Of a stretch of DNA of 64,000 bases, positions 18,002 through 26,136 are shown piece after piece. The position numbers and the translations under genes are program-made. The stretch is from positions 62,001 through 126,000 of the forward strand of contig CAZCGL010000001.1 in the NCBI GenBank assembly GCA_964498335.1. The letters run 5' to 3'. The stretch comes from Azoamicus sp964498335 (GTDB taxonomy: Bacteria > Pseudomonadota > Gammaproteobacteria > UBA6186 > Azoamicaceae). Under the pieces are notes generated by a model. It was not told where the DNA came from, searched no databases, and saw only the letters and a program-made list of their open reading frames with translations. The stretch's first letter is position 1, and every line of letters starts with the position of its first letter.

Positions 18002-18199
18002 TTAATAATTTTCATTATAGTTATCATTAGATAAAAACATAGGTTGAAGTAAAATAATAACATCTTCACCATTCAAGTTAATAACATGAGTAATTAATTC
18101 TCCACTTAATTCATAGCCTTGTTCTAAAGCTAACGCTATTTTATTTTCAAAATCTTCAATATTATTATCGCTACCTTTAATAATTATACATGGTTTCAT
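18002..18199 (-). CDS. Small DUF1737-like protein
   Basis: A 65-residue protein of unknown function. Its shape resembles the DUF1737 domain: a short beta strand (CIIIKG), an amphipathic helix (IEDFENKIALALEQGYEL, with the Gly-Tyr-Glu-Leu turn) and a terminal strand ending in ILLQPMF. Its ATG overlaps the gyrA stop by 4 bases, the coupling seen at other real gene pairs here, which supports that it is translated. No catalytic motif or membrane segment is visible. Family assignment is tentative; existence of the gene is more secure than its name. Confidence 0.7.
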   Translation of the reverse strand: MKPCIIIKGSDNNIEDFENKIALALEQGYELSGELITHVINLNGEDVIILLQPMFLSNDNYNENY

Positions 18200-20676
18200 A
18201 AAAACTCCTTATCAATAGATTTTATACACGCTAATTTTTCATTAATTGATAAATTTATTAAAGAAACACCTGTAGCTTTTCTGCTTATACAAGAAATTTC
18301 ATCAACTTTTATCCTAGATATAATACCACTATCAGTGATCAAAAGCAAATCATTAATAATTAAAACTTTATCTACACCAACTAAATTGCCGGTTTTTTTA
18401 TTAACTTTAGTTCCAATCATTCCTTTTCCACCTCTTTTTGTAATATTATATTCATCTACTTTAACACGTTTGCCATATCCATTTTCTGTAACAGTTAAAA
18501 CATCACTATTTGTATCTAAAACAATCAAAGATACTATAAAATCAAAAGTAGAAAGTTTAAGTCCTAAAACTCCTTTCGTATTTCTACTAGAACACTTTAT
18601 ATCTTTAACAAAAAATCTAACATATTTACCTAAATTAGAAAATATAATAACATTATCAGTTGCATTAACTATTTTAACATTTATAACACAATCATCTTTA
18701 TTTAAATCAATAACACAGATACCGTTAACACGTTTATTCTTTAATTCAGTTAATAAAATCTTTTTTACAAGTCCTCTTTTAGTAACCATAAATAAATATT
18801 TATTTTCATCATAATTTTTAATTGATAAAAAGACAGTAATAGCTTCAGATGTATCTAATTTTAATAAATTAATTATAGGCAAACCCTTAGATTGTCGCAA
18901 AGATAAAGGAAAATAACATAAATCAAGCCAATATACCTTGCCATGTGTAGAAAAACATAATAGCACATCATAATTATCACAAATTAAAATATTAGTAATA
19001 AAATCATTATTTTTTAAAATAATAGCGCTTTTACCTCTGCCACCTCTGTGTTGAACATTATAATTTTTTAATAATTGAGCTTTTATATAACCAAAATTTG
19101 ATAAAATGATAACTATAAATTCTTTTTCAATTAGTTCTTTAGGTTGTAAATCATTAGTATTATAAATAATTTTTGTTCTTCTTTTATCGCCAAATTTATA
19201 TTTAATAAAATTTAGTTCATCCACTATAATAGATTCTAAAACAGAATTATTATTTAAAATACTATTATATTTAGCTATATCACCTAATAGCTGTTCGTAA
19301 TCATTAAATAAATTATCCTTTTCTAGTTTTGTTAATCTACTTATTTTCATATCTAATATTGATTGAACTTGAATATTTGAAAACTTATACTTACCATCCA
19401 CAATATTAAAATCACATGAATTTAAATACTTAAACATGCAACTATAATCCCAATCTATTAATAAAAAAGACGATCTTATATCTATAATATCATTTGAATT
19501 TACTACTAAATTAATTAATTTATTTAAATTATAAATTACAATACATAAACCTTCCAAAATATGTGCTTTATTTTTAAATTTTATTAAATTAAACTTAGTT
19601 CTTCTATATATTATCTCTCTACGATGATTCAAAAAACATTTAATAGCAGATTTTAAATTTAAAAGTTTAGGAATATTATTAACTAAAGCAACCATATTAA
19701 CACTATAAGTAATTTGCATTTTAGTTTTTAAATACAAATTATTTAAAATAACATCAACATTTTTACCTTTAGAAACATAAATGCATATTCTTAATCCATC
19801 TTTATCAGTTTCATCTTTTATTACTTTTACACCTTCAAGCATGCCTGAATTTAATAAGTCATTAAAAGATTCTAACAACTTGGTTTTATTAACTTGATAC
19901 GGTAATTCATTGATTACTATACATGAATATAAATCTGAAGATTCTATTAAAGTATTAGCTCTTAAAAAGAATTTACCTTTTCCAGTTTTATAAATATCTT
20001 TAAGCTCTTCAGCTCCAAAAATAATACCATAACTAGGAAAATCTGGAGCAAAAATAACTGTCATTAAATCTTCTGTTGTTAAACTTGGATTTTTTAAAAA
20101 CAACAAACAAGCATCGATTACTTCTGATAAATTATGTGGTGGAATATTAGTCGCCATACCTACCGCAATACCACAAGCACCATTAACTAATAAATTAGGT
20201 ATCATTGTTGGCAAAACTGTTGGTTGTTTTTCGGTATTATCATAATTATCTACAAAATCTACTACCGACAAATCAAGATCTTTTAATAGAAATTCTGAAA
20301 ATTCTGACATTCTTATTTCAGTATATCGCATAGCAGCAGGCGAATCACCATCTATAGAACCAAAATTACCTTGTCCATCAATTAAAACATACCTCTGAAC
20401 AAAAGGTTGTGCTAATCTAACTATGCTATCATAAACAGCAATTTCACCATGAGGGTGATATTTGCCTATTACATCACCTACTATTCTAGCAGATTTTTTA
20501 TAATTCTTATCAAAATTATTATTCAGTTCACGCATAACAAATAATATACGCCTATGAACAGGCTTCAAACCATCTCTAACATCAGGTAAAGCTCTTCCAA
20601 CTATAACGCTCATAGCATAGCTTAAATAAGAATTTATCAATTCTTCTTCTATAAAAACTTCATTAATATTAGTCAT
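18196..20676 (-). CDS. gyrA: DNA gyrase subunit A
   Basis: GyrA is the breakage-reunion subunit of gyrase. It has 826 residues (E. coli 875). The catalytic tyrosine is Tyr118 in AAMRYTE, and the N-terminal GRALPDVRDGLKPVHRRIL is near residue 27. The C-terminal DNA-wrapping domain carries the GyrA box as QHRGGRG near 550 with six blade-like repeats, so this is gyrase and not topoisomerase IV. In the quinolone-resistance region the sequence is YHPHGEIAVYD: Ile79 stands where E. coli has Ser83. It is divergent from rluC across 100 bases and followed by the small DUF1737-like gene. Confidence 0.97.
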   Translation of the reverse strand: MTNINEVFIEEELINSYLSYAMSVIVGRALPDVRDGLKPVHRRILFVMRELNNNFDKNYKKSARIVGDVIGKYHPHGEIAVYDSIVRLAQPFVQRYVLIDGQGNFGSIDGDSPAAMRYTEIRMSEFSEFLLKDLDLSVVDFVDNYDNTEKQPTVLPTMIPNLLVNGACGIAVGMATNIPPHNLSEVIDACLLFLKNPSLTTEDLMTVIFAPDFPSYGIIFGAEELKDIYKTGKGKFFLRANTLIESSDLYSCIVINELPYQVNKTKLLESFNDLLNSGMLEGVKVIKDETDKDGLRICIYVSKGKNVDVILNNLYLKTKMQITYSVNMVALVNNIPKLLNLKSAIKCFLNHRREIIYRRTKFNLIKFKNKAHILEGLCIVIYNLNKLINLVVNSNDIIDIRSSFLLIDWDYSCMFKYLNSCDFNIVDGKYKFSNIQVQSILDMKISRLTKLEKDNLFNDYEQLLGDIAKYNSILNNNSVLESIIVDELNFIKYKFGDKRRTKIIYNTNDLQPKELIEKEFIVIILSNFGYIKAQLLKNYNVQHRGGRGKSAIILKNNDFITNILICDNYDVLLCFSTHGKVYWLDLCYFPLSLRQSKGLPIINLLKLDTSEAITVFLSIKNYDENKYLFMVTKRGLVKKILLTELKNKRVNGICVIDLNKDDCVINVKIVNATDNVIIFSNLGKYVRFFVKDIKCSSRNTKGVLGLKLSTFDFIVSLIVLDTNSDVLTVTENGYGKRVKVDEYNITKRGGKGMIGTKVNKKTGNLVGVDKVLIINDLLLITDSGIISRIKVDEISCISRKATGVSLINLSINEKLACIKSIDKEFL

Positions 20677-20776
20677 ATCGAAAAAAATATCCTAAAATAT
20701 ATTTTGTATAAAATATTTCTTTATCATCTTAAATAAAAATTATATAATAAAAGAAAATAATTATAAATAATAAAGA

Positions 20777-21660
20777 ATGGAATATACAAACATAATAATT
20801 AAAAGCGAAGAAAAATTATCAACATTTATAAAAAATAATGTAACTAAAATAAAAATAAATATTTTAATAAGAAAAAAAAAATTTTAGTTAACAAAAAAAA
20901 AATAACAATTAAATATAAATTAAAAAACAATGATATTATAAATATAAATAAAGAAATAAAACTTAAGTATAAAGAAAATATAAATATAAATTTAGAAAGT
21001 AATATTATAACAGAAAATGAAAATTTTATAGCATTAAACAAACCATGTGGAATAGCAATGCATAATGGAACAAAATCAGAAGAAAATATAATTGATATAA
21101 TAAAAAACAAAAAATATGATTATATTGAATTATGTCATAGATTAGATAAAAATACATCTGGCTGTATAATATTAGCAAAAAACATCTCTTTCTTAAAAAA
21201 ATTCAATAAATTAATGACAGAACATAAAGTTATAAAAGAATACCATGCTATTATAAAAGGCAAGATCAATGCTTCTAAAATAAAAATAAAAACAGAAAAT
21301 AAACTTAATTTATATAATAAAAAAATAAATGATAAAAACAAAGAATCAACAACCATTATAGAAACAATAGAATATTATAAAAAATCATCATTAATTAAAA
21401 TTTTTCCAAAAACTGGCCGATTACATCAAATAAGAATACATTTAGCACATATAGGATACCCTATAGCAAATGACGATAAGTACGGAAATAAAACATTTAA
21501 CAATGAATTTAAAAAATACGGAATATCAAGAATGATGTTACACGCTAAATCAATTAGTTTTGTTTGTCCCATGACCCAAAATTTTTTTAAAATAAAATCA
21601 AATTATGATTATAAAATGAAAAAACTAATTAAAAATTTAAAAGGATTAAATAATGAATAA
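20777..21660 (+). CDS. rluC: 23S rRNA pseudouridine synthase RluC-like, frameshifted at a poly(A) tract
   Basis: RluC converts three uridines of 23S rRNA to pseudouridine. The catalytic part (open from 20848, first Met at 21058) has HRLDKNTSG with the catalytic Asp, ALNKPCGIAMHNG, KEYHAIIKG, and GRLHQIRIHLAHIGYPI. The expected N-terminal S4 RNA-binding domain is encoded from an ATG at 20777 in another frame, which stops at 20885. The two frames meet at a run of ten adenines (20872-20881). Adding one A joins KINILIRKKK to ILVNKKKITIKYKL, which aligns without gaps to the S4 domain of E. coli RluC. It is therefore either a sequence error, a decaying gene or a gene rescued by polymerase slippage. 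Downstream sppA overlaps it by 8 bases. Confidence 0.8.
20872..20881 (+). repeat. Poly(A) tract of ten at the rluC frameshift
   Basis: A run of exactly ten adenines, flanked by G on the left and TTTT on the right. It is the only point at which the two overlapping rluC frames can be joined to give a collinear RluC protein. Eleven adenines would restore the frame. Homopolymer A runs of this length are known sites of RNA polymerase slippage in AT-rich endosymbionts. Confidence 0.85.
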
Positions 21661-22480
21661 TGATGATAAAAAAAACACTTATAATATTAAAAAAATATAT
21701 ATTAAAATAACTATATTAACTATATTAGTTATCATATTAATAAGTATAATAATAAATAAAACAGAAATAAACAAAGAACATATAGCTATAATAGAAATAA
21801 AAGGTATAATAACAGAAAATAATAACAATTCTAAAAATATCATAAATTTATTAAACAAAGCTTTTTATAATGAGAAATGCAAAGCTATAATACTGAAAAT
21901 AAATAGTCCAGGCGGAACTCCAGTTCAAACAAATATTATACACAACTATATAAAAAAAATAAGAACTACTAAAAAAAAATATATATTTTCTATAATAGAA
22001 GACATAGGAACATCTGGTGCATATTTAATAGCTACAGCTACTGAAAAAATATATTGTGATCCATCAAGCATAATAGGATCCATAGGAGTAATAGTAACAT
22101 CATTTGGATTCGCAGAAGCTATTAATAAAATAGGTATAGAGAGACGAATATATAAAGCAGGAAAAAATAAAGCTATAATGGATCCATTTACAGAAAAAAA
22201 TAAAAATGATGAAATTATAATACAACATAACTTAAATATTATACATCAAAATTTTATAAAAACAATAAAAAAAAATAGACCAAATATATCACTAAATTCG
22301 CAAAATGATATATTTTCTGGAATTTTTTGGACAGGCAATGAAGCCATGGAATTAGGATTAATTGATGGATTTTATGACATATATACTTTATCATCAGAAA
22401 TAATAGAAATAAATAATATAATAGATTATAATAACGAAAATATTATAAGTTCATATATAAGTAATATATTTAAACAATAA
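21653..22480 (+). CDS. sppA: Signal peptide peptidase SppA, short single-domain form
   Basis: This membrane-anchored serine protease of the Ser/Lys-dyad type digests signal peptides left in the membrane after export. One N-terminal membrane helix spans about residues 17-38. The ClpP-like fold shows INSPGGTP near 84, the nucleophile Ser in DIGTSGAYLIATA near 124 and the general-base Lys in RRIYKAGKNKA near 173. Its 275 residues correspond to the compact SppA36-type, not the duplicated 618-residue E. coli enzyme. It overlaps rluC by 8 bases and is 12 bases before rpmF, an arrangement left over from the rluC-sppA-rpmF cluster of other gammaproteobacteria. Confidence 0.93.
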   Translation: MNNDDKKNTYNIKKIYIKITILTILVIILISIIINKTEINKEHIAIIEIKGIITENNNNSKNIINLLNKAFYNEKCKAIILKINSPGGTPVQTNIIHNYIKKIRTTKKKYIFSIIEDIGTSGAYLIATATEKIYCDPSSIIGSIGVIVTSFGFAEAINKIGIERRIYKAGKNKAIMDPFTEKNKNDEIIIQHNLNIIHQNFIKTIKKNRPNISLNSQNDIFSGIFWTGNEAMELGLIDGFYDIYTLSSEIIEINNIIDYNNENIISSYISNIFKQ

Positions 22481-22492
22481 AGGATTTTAAAA

Positions 22493-22714
22493 ATGGCAGT
22501 TCAAAAAAGTAGAAAAAGTAAATCTAAAAGAAATAAACGTCGTAGCGCTAATACAATTTTTATCGCCCCAACTTTATCACAAGATAAAGAAACTAGAGAA
22601 ATACATATGCGTCATTTTATAACAAAAACAGGTTATTATAAAGGTAATTTGGTACTTAAAAAAGAAAAAAAGAAAAAAAAATACACTGCACAAGATGAAA
22701 ATAATATAACATGA
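22493..22714 (+). CDS. rpmF: 50S ribosomal protein L32
   Basis: L32 is a small protein of the large ribosomal subunit. The start MAVQKSRKSKSKRNKRRSA and the central HMRHFITKTGYYKGN are diagnostic. At 73 residues it is longer than E. coli L32 (57) through a Lys-rich tail. An AAAGGA ribosome binding site precedes the ATG. It sits between sppA and acpP; in other gammaproteobacteria plsX and fab genes lie between rpmF and acpP, and here they are gone. Confidence 0.96.
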   Translation: MAVQKSRKSKSKRNKRRSANTIFIAPTLSQDKETREIHMRHFITKTGYYKGNLVLKKEKKKKKYTAQDENNIT

Positions 22715-22734
22715 AATATTTTTAAGAAATTATG

Positions 22735-22763
22735 TTGCGTCTTATTAATTTTTTATGTTTAAT
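22735..22763 (+). promoter_or_regulatory. Candidate sigma-70 promoter upstream of acpP
   Basis: TTGCGT (22735-22740) and TTTAAT (22758-22763) are separated by 17 bases, with the acpP start 57 bases further on. The match is moderate, and in such AT-rich DNA partial matches occur by chance. Confidence 0.3.
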
Positions 22764-22772
22764 ATAAAAACT

Positions 22773-22793
22773 AATGATGACAAAATCATCATT
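22773..22793 (+). other. Hairpin between rpmF and acpP
   Basis: A perfect 8-base-pair stem, AATGATGA with TCATCATT, around the loop CAAAA, followed by TT then A-rich sequence. It could terminate or protect the rpmF transcript, or form a structure in the acpP leader if the promoter just upstream is real. No long U run follows, so a strong intrinsic terminator is not claimed. Confidence 0.5.
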
Positions 22794-22806
22794 TTAAAAG
22801 AATATT

Positions 22807-22813
22807 AAAGGAG
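22807..22813 (+). promoter_or_regulatory. Strong ribosome binding site of acpP
   Basis: AAAGGAG lies seven bases before the acpP ATG. Most genes in the window have weak or no visible Shine-Dalgarno sequence, so this one suggests high translation of acpP. Confidence 0.7.
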
Positions 22814-22820
22814 CTAAAAA

Positions 22821-23072
22821 ATGACAGACACTTTTGAAAGAATAAAAAAAATAATAATAGATCATATAGAAATAGATGATAGCAAGATAACATTACAGTC
22901 ATCTTTTTCTGATGATTTAGGAGCCGATTCGTTAGATTTAGTTGAAATAATAATGGCTTTAGAAGAACAATTCGAAATAGAAATCACCGATGAAGAAGCA
23001 AATAATTTAACAACAATTAAAGATGCTGTAGACTTTGTAAATAATAAACTTTCAAAAAAGGATAGTATATAA
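22821..23072 (+). CDS. acpP: Acyl carrier protein
   Basis: ACP carries acyl chains on a phosphopantetheine arm. The 83-residue acidic protein has the attachment site Ser37 in DDLGADSLDLVEIIMALEE and the usual four-helix pattern. It is preceded by a strong ribosome binding site. The fatty-acid genes that normally flank it (plsX, fabD, fabG, fabF) are not present here. It may serve fatty acid or lipoate synthesis encoded elsewhere, or another acyl-dependent process. It converges on korB with 27 bases between stops. Confidence 0.96.
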   Translation: MTDTFERIKKIIIDHIEIDDSKITLQSSFSDDLGADSLDLVEIIMALEEQFEIEITDEEANNLTTIKDAVDFVNNKLSKKDSI

Positions 23073-23099
23073 AATAATAATATTAATAATATTAATATA

Positions 23100-24062
23100 C
23101 TACAATGTAGATAAAAAATTATCTAAATTAGAAAATTTATTATTATTAATAGAACTTCTTAAAAAAGATTCTTCGTGAGTTTCTCTATCAATTGACCTAA
23201 ACAAACCTAATGGATATGGTACATCGTTAAAAGATAAATTAGCTAACATTAGTTGCAAAAAATTGCTAGATTTAGCATCATGAAATAAAAACTCATTAGA
23301 TGAATCTTTTTTTTCAACCAAAAACGAAAGAGTTTTAGATAAACATAATTTCTTATCATTATTTATCCCATAAATTAAAGGTAAAGAATGATCTAAATAA
23401 ATAACTTTGTCAAGTTTATCCTCGCTATCGGTGATACAAGAATATATTTTATTATTAAAAACATTGCAATTTTGCAAAATTTCTATAAAAGACGTCCCTT
23501 TATGATTAAAAGCTTTAATAAGTAAATCTTTAAGTCTGCTAGAATCACTATCAACTGCTCTAGCAACAAAAGTACATCCAGCACTTAAAATCATTAATAA
23601 AGGATTAATAGACATTTCTAATGACCCATAAGGTGAAGATTTTGTAAAAGTACCTTTTTCTGAAGTTGGAGAATATTGACCTTTTGTCAACGCATAAATT
23701 TTATTATTTATAAAAAGTACATTAATATTAATATTTCTTCTAACCATATGTAAAACATGAGATAATCCTATACTAAAACCATCTCCATCACCTATAACTA
23801 ACCAAACATTTAAATCATCTCTAGATAAACACAATCCAGTTGCTACGGCAGGTGATCGCCCATGTAGTGTATGAAAACCATAAGAATTAATATAATAGGG
23901 AAATCGTCCTGAACAACCAATACCAGATATAAAAACAGTATTATTATTTGATAATCCTAATGAATGCAAAGTTTTTTGTACTGTCATCAATATAGCATAA
24001 TTGCCACATCCAGGACACCACTTAACCTCACGACATGACTCAAAATTATTTAATATATTCAT
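23100..24062 (-). CDS. korB: 2-oxoacid:ferredoxin oxidoreductase beta subunit (KorB-like)
   Basis: This is the thiamine-diphosphate-binding subunit of an enzyme that oxidises a 2-oxoacid to acyl-CoA and reduces ferredoxin, most likely 2-oxoglutarate to succinyl-CoA. The 320-residue protein has the Fe-S ligands WCPGCGNYAIL near residue 15 and GIGCSGRFPYY near 47. The TPP-binding GDGDGFSIGLSHVLHMVRRN is near 92, with NNKIYALTKGQYSPTS near 118. It overlaps korA by 4 bases. Substrate preference is inferred from the two-subunit KorAB architecture and from sucCD in the same window. Pyruvate is a less likely alternative. Confidence 0.88.
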   Translation of the reverse strand: MNILNNFESCREVKWCPGCGNYAILMTVQKTLHSLGLSNNNTVFISGIGCSGRFPYYINSYGFHTLHGRSPAVATGLCLSRDDLNVWLVIGDGDGFSIGLSHVLHMVRRNININVLFINNKIYALTKGQYSPTSEKGTFTKSSPYGSLEMSINPLLMILSAGCTFVARAVDSDSSRLKDLLIKAFNHKGTSFIEILQNCNVFNNKIYSCITDSEDKLDKVIYLDHSLPLIYGINNDKKLCLSKTLSFLVEKKDSSNEFLFHDAKSSNFLQLMLANLSFNDVPYPLGLFRSIDRETHEESFLRSSINNNKFSNLDNFLSTL

Positions 24063-25882
24063 AATAAATCTAAAATTTTATTCTTTAAAAAAAATCTATC
24101 AAATGGTTTTCCTGTGATTTGATTAATGTTAATAATTTCAATTTTATACTTAGATCTCAATATAAATGATAATTGACTATTATTTTCTTCTATAACAATA
24201 ATTTTTTTAAAAGAATTAATAATAACATTTAAATTCTTGGGAAATGGATTTAAATATCTTAAACAAATCAAAGAAAACGATTTATTCATTTCATCATATA
24301 ATGACCTAACGATACCAAAGACACTACCCCATGTAATAATTAAAATATCACCAAAAGAGTTTCCAATAACAGAAAGTTCTGGTATATAATTTATTAAATT
24401 AGTTATTTTTTTAAGTCTCTTATCAATCATTAAAGAATGAATAACTGGATCATGAGAAACATTTCCTGTTAAAATATCCCTTTCCAAACCGCCTATACAA
24501 GTAACATTTCCATCTTTACCAGGAACATTCCATTTAATAGAACTATAAATACTATCTTCATTTAAAAAATTACTATTTCTATCCAAAAGCAAATCAATTT
24601 TAAAAGCAATTTTTTCTTTTATGTTAGAAAAACTAGGAACTTTCCATAATTCTGAACTATTAGCCAAATTAGCATCAGATAAAATAATAACTGGTGATAA
24701 AGCAATTATTGAAAAATAAAAAGCTTCTATAATAGTCCAAAAACAATCACTCGGGCTATTAGGCGCTAAAATGATAACAGGACTTTCACCATGCCTACCA
24801 AAAAAAGCAGCTAATAAATCTGTTTGCTCAGACTTTGTTGGTATACCCGTAGACGGCCCACAACGTTGTACGTCTATTAAAACTAATGGCAAATCAGACA
24901 TTACTGCTAACCCAAGACCTTCTTGCATCAAATCAAGACCTGGGCCACTAGTGCAAGTCAAAGCTAAAGCACCACCATAAGCAGCTCCAATAACAGAACA
25001 AATTGCAGCTATTTCATCTTCTAATTGAAATACTCTTACAGATTTATTAGTATAATTTGATAATTCATGAAAAATATCAGATGCTGGAGTTATAGGATAA
25101 TTAGCAGAATATAAAGGCAAATTAAATAAAAAAGAACTAGAAATAGCACCTACAGCAAAAGCTTTATTACCAGAAATTTTAATTAATTTATCTTCTTCTT
25201 GATATAAGTTTATAGGCGGAATAAAAAACTGACTATGAAAAATTTCAACATTAGAACAATAATTATATCCAGCACGCAAAGCTTTTTCATTGGAAACATA
25301 TAATTCATTATCTCCAAATTTTTTTTTTAACCAATTAATTATGCCATCTATATTTCTATCATAAATCCAACATATCAAACCAAGAGCAAAAAAATTTTTA
25401 CATTTTTTTGCTTTTGAAACAGTACTTATAACATCCTTAACACATGAATACGTAAGTGTAGTAATAGGTACACTAATTAATTTAAATTTTGATAAGGAAT
25501 CATCAATTAATGGATTAAAAATATACCCAGCTTTCTTTAAATTTTTATCATTAAATGTATCAGAGTCTACTATCAAAATACCACCAATATTCAACATACT
25601 CAAACTAATTTTTAAAGCAGCTGGATTAAAAACTATTAAAGAATCAATTTTATTATCAAAACTAAAAATTTTTTTACTGGATATAGTAACTTGAAAACCA
25701 GAAACACCGGATATAGACCCAGCTGGTGCTCTTATTTCAGACGGATATTCAACAAAAGTATAAACATCGTTACCAGATTTTATAACACTAGAATCAGTAA
25801 ATTGATTTCCTATCAATTGAATGCCATCACCAGAATCTCCAGCGAATCTTATAACAACTTTATCTAAATATAATCTATCCAT
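24059..25882 (-). CDS. korA: 2-oxoacid:ferredoxin oxidoreductase alpha subunit with fused gamma domain (KorA-like)
   Basis: The 607-residue protein begins with the gamma domain (RFAGDSGDGIQLIGNQF near residue 12; EYPSEIRAPAGSISGVS near 43). It continues into the alpha pyrimidine-binding domain (YPITPASDIFHEL near 262; FQLEDEIAAICSVIGAAYGG near 286; SGPGLDLMQEGLGLA near 313). Gamma-alpha fusion is the standard layout of bacterial KorA. With KorB it would replace the NAD-dependent 2-oxoglutarate dehydrogenase in a low-oxygen or anaerobic TCA cycle. The ferredoxin partner is not in the window. It is transcribed first of the pair and divergent from the small zinc-finger gene. Confidence 0.9.
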   Translation of the reverse strand: MDRLYLDKVVIRFAGDSGDGIQLIGNQFTDSSVIKSGNDVYTFVEYPSEIRAPAGSISGVSGFQVTISSKKIFSFDNKIDSLIVFNPAALKISLSMLNIGGILIVDSDTFNDKNLKKAGYIFNPLIDDSLSKFKLISVPITTLTYSCVKDVISTVSKAKKCKNFFALGLICWIYDRNIDGIINWLKKKFGDNELYVSNEKALRAGYNYCSNVEIFHSQFFIPPINLYQEEDKLIKISGNKAFAVGAISSSFLFNLPLYSANYPITPASDIFHELSNYTNKSVRVFQLEDEIAAICSVIGAAYGGALALTCTSGPGLDLMQEGLGLAVMSDLPLVLIDVQRCGPSTGIPTKSEQTDLLAAFFGRHGESPVIILAPNSPSDCFWTIIEAFYFSIIALSPVIILSDANLANSSELWKVPSFSNIKEKIAFKIDLLLDRNSNFLNEDSIYSSIKWNVPGKDGNVTCIGGLERDILTGNVSHDPVIHSLMIDKRLKKITNLINYIPELSVIGNSFGDILIITWGSVFGIVRSLYDEMNKSFSLICLRYLNPFPKNLNVIINSFKKIIVIEENNSQLSFILRSKYKIEIININQITGKPFDRFFLKNKILDLL

Positions 25883-25901
25883 AAAAACACAAAAAATATA
25901 A

Positions 25902-25930
25902 TTGAGTTTAGTATAATAAAAAACTATAAT
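25902..25930 (+). promoter_or_regulatory. Near-consensus sigma-70 promoter of the small zinc-finger gene
   Basis: TTGAGT (25902-25907) and a perfect TATAAT (25925-25930) are 17 bases apart, 29 bases ahead of the ATG at 25960. This is the best promoter match I found in the window. An opposing TATACT-like element for korA lies in the same 77-base gap. Confidence 0.6.
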
Positions 25931-25959
25931 ATAATCAAATAAAAAAAGAGAAATTAATT

Positions 25960-26136
25960 ATGGTAGAAAAAAAGAAACAATCTCAACAAGAAATAATAAT
26001 AACTAGAGCAGACCTACCTTTATCTTGTCCAATAAATCAGACATGGGCTGGCCATCCAAAAATATATCTAGATATTAAAGAGAGAAAAAAAGTAATATGC
26101 CCATATTGTGGAAACATCTATAAATTAATAGATTAA
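25960..26136 (+). CDS. Small zinc-finger protein, zf-CHCC (NDUFS6-like) family
   Basis: A 58-residue protein. Cys23, His32, Cys47 and Cys50 fit the CHCC zinc site, embedded in the family pattern CPINQTWAGHPKIYLDI and CPYCGNIYKLI. The same domain forms the zinc site of mitochondrial complex I subunit NDUFS6, and stand-alone copies of unknown role are found in proteobacteria. An AGAG ribosome binding site and a near-consensus promoter support expression. The stop TAA is directly followed by the mirrored ispB stop with no base between. A role with complex I, whose genes are also in this window, is only a suggestion. Confidence 0.85.
   Translation: MVEKKKQSQQEIIITRADLPLSCPINQTWAGHPKIYLDIKERKKVICPYCGNIYKLID

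Noticed and set aside
20777..21660. Programmed -1 ribosomal frameshift in rluC
   Set aside because: The frame change needed equals one extra base in the A run, which polymerase slippage or homopolymer error explains; no downstream stem or pseudoknot was seen.
23073..23099. AT-only repeat between acpP and korB as a bidirectional terminator
   Set aside because: The AATATTAATA-like repeats do not form a perfect stem and lack a T run; too weak to call.
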